From: Blastocystis sp. Blastoise
Taxonomy: Eukaryota > Sar > Bigyra > Opalinata > Blastocystidae
DNA: 64,000 nt
Reading direction: 5' to 3'
Assembly: GCA_039096225.1 (NCBI GenBank)
Contig: JBBPEB010000011.1
Span: 248,001 to 312,000, forward strand
Part shown: positions 60,381 through 64,000 of the stretch, piece after piece
Layout: each line of letters begins with the position of its first letter
Numbering within the stretch: the stretch's first letter is position 1
The notes under the pieces: model-generated
What the model saw: only the letters and a program-made list of their open reading frames with translations
Databases searched by the model: none
Told to the model about the DNA's origin: nothing
Program-made: the position numbers and the translations under genes

Positions 60381-60556
60381 TGAAAACAAAAGAAACAAAT
60401 CAAATAGTAACAATCCTTGATTATTTGCTGAAAATGTAGTGAAAAACTAATTTTTTCTATAGGAATACAATCTTTTGAAAAAGAATTTTTAAATCGTTGC
60501 TTTCTTATTACTTTATTTAAAGAACACATCTATTTATATTTTAGAACTGTTCACAC

Positions 60557-61700
60557 ATGATTGCTTCACTTCGTAATACGTTCATTTTGTCAAGCACTTT
60601 ACTGAAAAGAACTTTTTTCCGAGAACTTCTTGAGGCTCCATATGTAACGAAAGAGACAAGTCCATCATTAAAGATATTTGGTTGTAATTATCAAGGGAAT
60701 ATCTCTGATTTTGATAAGGCATTAGGAAACACATGTAGTCAATATGAGAAGGTATGTATGTTTTTTTCGCATGTTGTATTTATTTCTTGGCTTATTTATG
60801 TCCAAATTATGTATATTTATTGAGAAACTATGAATATAGATTGTCAAAGCCCCATTAACCTGTGAACGTTTTGGATGTATCAATTTTACTACTTCAGAAC
60901 AAGCATCTAAAGAAAGTATGTATATAGTTTTTTAATTATTATTATATGTATATATACTAGAAATGGAATGGTCTTGTTTTGTTGTTCTTGATGACCCTAC
61001 TGTGATTGAAGCACTTCAAACAAATAGTATACCAAATCATTATTCTGTTGATATTAGTCCTTATAATGTTTTACAGTATTTATTTATTATTATATTTTTA
61101 TTTATTATTATGGTTTTATTTAATTTTATTATTATATTTTTATTTATTATTATATTTTTATTATTTATTATTATATTTTTATTATTTATTATTATGTTTT
61201 TATTTATTTATTATTATATTTTTATTATTTATTATTATATTTTTATTTTTATTTATTATTATATTTTTATTTAATTTTATTATTAATATTCTATATTTTA
61301 TTAGTTGTAAAATGCAACATAAAAATAAAATGTCAACTTTAGCTGCTGGAATTCGTGTGTATATATATATTTAATCACTTAATAACATTTTTTAAATACT
61401 TTTTTCTTATTATATCATTATATAACAGTCAATGACTTGCGAGATATTTTGTTAAAATTACAATTTATTATTATCTATAGATATCCTGCTTTTAATCGTT
61501 ATATAAAGAAATACACACTTCCTGCTATAACAACCTCAATTGAACTTTATTATAATGATATGAGATATCTTGAGTATATACATAGGAATATTTCTATTAT
61601 TTATTACGATATATATAGGTATTATGCATATTTAGAAGGAACAGAATTCTTCGATTCTATTAGAAAAAATAATCCATTTATATTAACGAAAGATATATAA
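60557..61700 (+). CDS. Protein of unknown family
   Basis: ATG 60557 (MIASLRNTFILSSTLLKRTF) followed by exons from about 60841, 60961 and 61303; the end is TAA at 61698-61700. Readable parts: LLEAPYVTKETSPSLKIFG, CERFGCINFTTSEQASKE, MEWSCFVVLDDPTVIEAL, YRYPAFNRYIKKYTLPAITT, EGTEFFDSIRKNNPFIL. The basic N-terminus could be a mitochondrial targeting sequence. The junction near 61355-61430 is not resolved: none of the simple GT-AG choices keeps the frame cleanly, so an exon may be misread or the gene damaged. Divergent from the USP gene by about 180 bp. No family recognised. Confidence 0.5.
61080..61300. repeat. T-rich intronic repeat
   Basis: About ten imperfect units of TTTATTATTATATTTTTATT with period 17-20 bp in an intron of the preceding gene. 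Confidence 0.85.
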
Positions 61701-62136
61701 AAACATGTTTTTATTATTTATTATTTATTTCATTATTTTATAGTTTTTAAGATAATTGTTTAATATTTTTCTATTTAACAATATAAATATAGTGTAGTTG
61801 TTTTAAAAACTGTTTTGAATAACCATATAACTAGTTGATTATTAGTGAATTCAGTTATATATGAGTAAATAATTTATTTTAAAAAGTTGTTACTTGTGAT
61901 ATTATGTAAAAAAAATTATTTTTAAAGATATCTGTTTCTTGTAACAGTTTTATGCTTATGAAATAAACATTATAAATAAACAATTAATTCTTAAATATAT
62001 AATACTTTACTATATTAATAAACAGCATTGATAATTGTTTATATAAATAAATATGATAATAATAAAAATGAAACGAAAGAATATATATATATATGAGTTA
62101 AATTAAAAAATAGTAATACTTGTTGTATAATATATA
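61701..62136. other. Convergent intergenic region
   Basis: About 435 bp; no gene seen. Confidence 0.5.
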
Positions 62137-63709
62137 TTATGCTCTTCCCCAGACTTCATAATCTTCTACTGTAAAGTAATTTTGAGTATCAGAATTATTA
62201 GTATTCACAAATAAGGATGATTTTTGAGGCGTATTCACAGTAGTAAATGAGTTTGAATTATTATATGCATTATCATTAGTAGCATGACAATTATTAACAA
62301 TAACTATATCTTTTCCACCTCCAAATGTAGGACCATACGAAGAAGAACAGTAGATACCATTACCTGTACCATTATGTAGATATTGAGTAGGAGGAATACC
62401 ATGCTCATTACTTAAGGTAAATAGAAACTCTTTAGAAGCAGGTTTATCACAGTTACTTGTTCTAGATTCCCAACTTTGATCTGTATATCCTCCAAATATA
62501 TTCATATGATTATTATGACCTATATGCTTGATTAGAGTAACTGTTTCTCCTTTATTATCGCAATAGTTATGAAAGAAAAATACAAAATAATCATATTCAC
62601 TTGCTCTATATATTATTTAAATTATTAAAATATATATATATATATATTCAAATTATTTATATTATAGAATTATACCTAAATAATAATTTCCATCTCTTTT
62701 CTTTACCTAACCAATTCACCAAGGGAGTTTCAAAACGTTTCTTTTCAATTATAGTGGAGTTTATAAATACATTTGGTTTTCCCATCATTGATTCTCTCAC
62801 TTCTTCTCTTCCTTTCTTGCCAAATAATTCAATCATTTCTTTCTCGAATAATTCTTTATTAATATCATTTATCTTATCTTCTTCTATATTTATATATCTA
62901 TTATTCACATATTGAGTAATATATTCAATATATTCATATTTCTTATTCATATATAAACTATCTTCAATATGATTATAATCAATAAATCCATTATCATAAT
63001 TCATTACATAATTATTCCATAAGCCATTCTTTATTAAATACTCTTTAATATTATCATTCTGATTTCCATTAATAAATAAAGAAACTTCATCACCGTTCTT
63101 ATACTGTTTCTTTTTAGTATCTCTTCTTTCTCTACATGCAACCAAATCTAAAGGAATCACTAATCCACAAAATTCATATAAATCCAATAATTCTAATTGA
63201 TCTTTATAACATAAACCTGTAATATCTACTTTCTTTCCATTCAAATAATCTATTACATAATAAGCCATAATATCATTTCCTCTATAATCTAGATATACAG
63301 TTCCATCACTTTCTCTACTCTCTTGATCACACGATTCATAAAGAAAAGAACCTTCTATTGTATCTATTATTCTTTTTGATAAAGGAAAAATAAGATCATT
63401 ATTTGCGAAACGAATTAAATCAAAACTAGTATCATCATACGTATTCCTACTTACATTTATACCTGTATCGTTATTCATATGAATATTATGAGGTAACGAA
63501 TCAAAAACAAAGTTTTTCTCATTTGCTTCAACAAATCTACCTTTATATGTAATAGCGATGTTTCTTACAAATTCTTCAAGATTGTATCCAATATTAGCCA
63601 TAGATTCAAATCTTCTTATTTGATCTTTTATCATATCTTCATACATTATCAAATATTCTTTCAAAATAAGCAACAAATTCTTATCATATCCATTCTTTTC
63701 TATATCCAT
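62137..63709 (-). CDS. BTB (T1-type) plus TLDc protein
   Basis: The ATG at 63709 (MDIEKNGYDKNLLLILKEYL) starts exon 1 (63709 to about 62676), joined in phase 2 to exon 2 (about 62602-62137). An N-terminal helical region is followed by a KCTD-like BTB: IAITYKGRFVEANEKNF, then VYLDYRGNDIMAYYVIDYLN and LLDLYEFCGLVIPLDL. A linker leads to VNWLGKEKRWKLLFR and TLDc: MNIFGGYTDQSW, FLFTLSNEHGIPPTQY, YGPTFGGGKD, EDYEVWGRA. BTB-TLDc proteins usually act as cullin-3 adaptors or oligomeric scaffolds; here that is inference. A TTG start 13 codons upstream is not used in this call. The tRNA-Cys lies 83 bp upstream. Confidence 0.83.
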
Positions 63710-63791
63710 GAATCCAAATAATTCACTAATTCCAAGAAATACAAGCAATTCAAAAAATAACTAATTTTTTTTTAAAGAATCAACAAAAATA

Positions 63792-63863
63792 AGCAGCCAG
63801 GCGGGTTTGAACCACCGACCGCACGATCTGCAATCGTATGCTCTACCACTGAGCTATGGCTGC
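63792..63863 (-). tRNA. tRNA-Cys (anticodon GCA)
   Basis: 72-nt cloverleaf on the minus strand: acceptor GCAGCCA/TGGCTGC, D arm GCTC/GAGC, anticodon stem TACGA/TCGTG with loop TTGCAGA, T arm GGTGG TTCAAAC CCGCC, discriminator T. Anticodon GCA is complementary to 63829-63831. No intron, no encoded CCA. Confidence 0.95.
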
Positions 63864-64000
63864 TAGTTGACTTCTATTTTTATTTATATTATATAGGAGC
63901 AAATAGAAAAAAAAAAGAATTCCTTTTATGAACAAAGTTATAGTATAATTCTTCACTCTGCATTTTTTTATGTTATTATCAACAAATATAATTGTTTAGT
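63864..64000. other. Right edge, no gene seen
   Basis: Short AT-rich sequence after the tRNA to the window end; nothing called. Confidence 0.4.

Noticed and set aside
61006-61374. Hydrophobic 120-residue frames in the gene at 60.6-61.7 kb
   Set aside because: They are translations of a T-rich intronic repeat; coding resumes only after the TTATTAG acceptor.

Overview
The window comes from a very AT-rich, intron-dense microbial eukaryote (nuclear DNA). Evidence: about twenty spliced protein genes, most introns running GTATATAT...ATATATAG, two nuclear-type tRNA genes without encoded CCA, eukaryote-only machinery (exocyst, CAF-1, SRP receptor beta, USP, V-ATPase G), and long AAT/ATT trinucleotide tracts coding poly-Asn in exons and filling introns. 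The style (poly-Asn, many TLDc proteins, selenocysteine use) recalls amoebozoan-type protists, but I cannot assign the species. Every stop codon I could place is TAA; the one in-frame TGA sits at the selenocysteine position of selenophosphate synthetase.

Layout. 1-401: 5' part of a small secreted protein (minus). 2.7-5.4 kb: 12-exon lysosomal-type GH20 beta-hexosaminidase. 5.6-6.1 kb: TLDc protein (minus); 6.5 kb: tRNA-Ile(UAU). 7.05-10.9 kb: UBP zinc finger fused to a sirtuin-like domain with degraded catalytic motifs. 12-12.9 kb: Rheb-like GTPase (minus). 13.3-14.7 kb: SRP receptor beta. 15-16.9 kb: membrane-anchored SDR. 17.2-17.8 kb: V-ATPase subunit G (minus). 18.2-19.9 kb: two-RRM protein (minus), divergent from 20.3-22.1 kb selenophosphate synthetase. 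22.8-26.5 kb: exocyst Sec15 (minus), divergent from 27.1-29.3 kb, an unrecognised protein with two ubiquitin-like folds and four membrane segments. 29.8-32.8 kb: long-chain acyl-CoA synthetase. 33.6-36.7 kb: rhomboid-like membrane protein lacking catalytic residues, with ten NPF motifs. 37.5-39.4 kb: TLDc protein. 40.5-41.8 kb: intronless GT4 glycosyltransferase. 42.6-43.2 kb: MYCBP/AMY-1 homologue.

43.5-46.5 kb: tandem aldo-keto reductase paralogues with different introns, one carrying a 43-bp insert that cannot be a GT-AG intron. 47.8-53.0 kb: large unrecognised poly-Asn/coiled-coil protein (minus). 53.5-54.1 kb: TLDc protein with a signal peptide (minus), divergent from 54.5-57.2 kb CAF-1 p60. 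57.8-60.4 kb: USP22/Ubp8-like deubiquitinase (minus). 60.6-61.7 kb: unrecognised protein. 62.1-63.7 kb: BTB-TLDc protein (minus); 63.8 kb: tRNA-Cys(GCA).

No operon-like organisation is expected or seen; neighbours look functionally independent apart from the AKR tandem pair and the scattered TLDc family. The most unusual things are the TGA-Sec codon, the non-canonical insert in the second AKR, the six-fold repeated splice-acceptor/exon start in the MYCBP intron, the pseudo-rhomboid with an endocytic NPF tail, and the degenerate sirtuin joined to a ubiquitin-binding finger.
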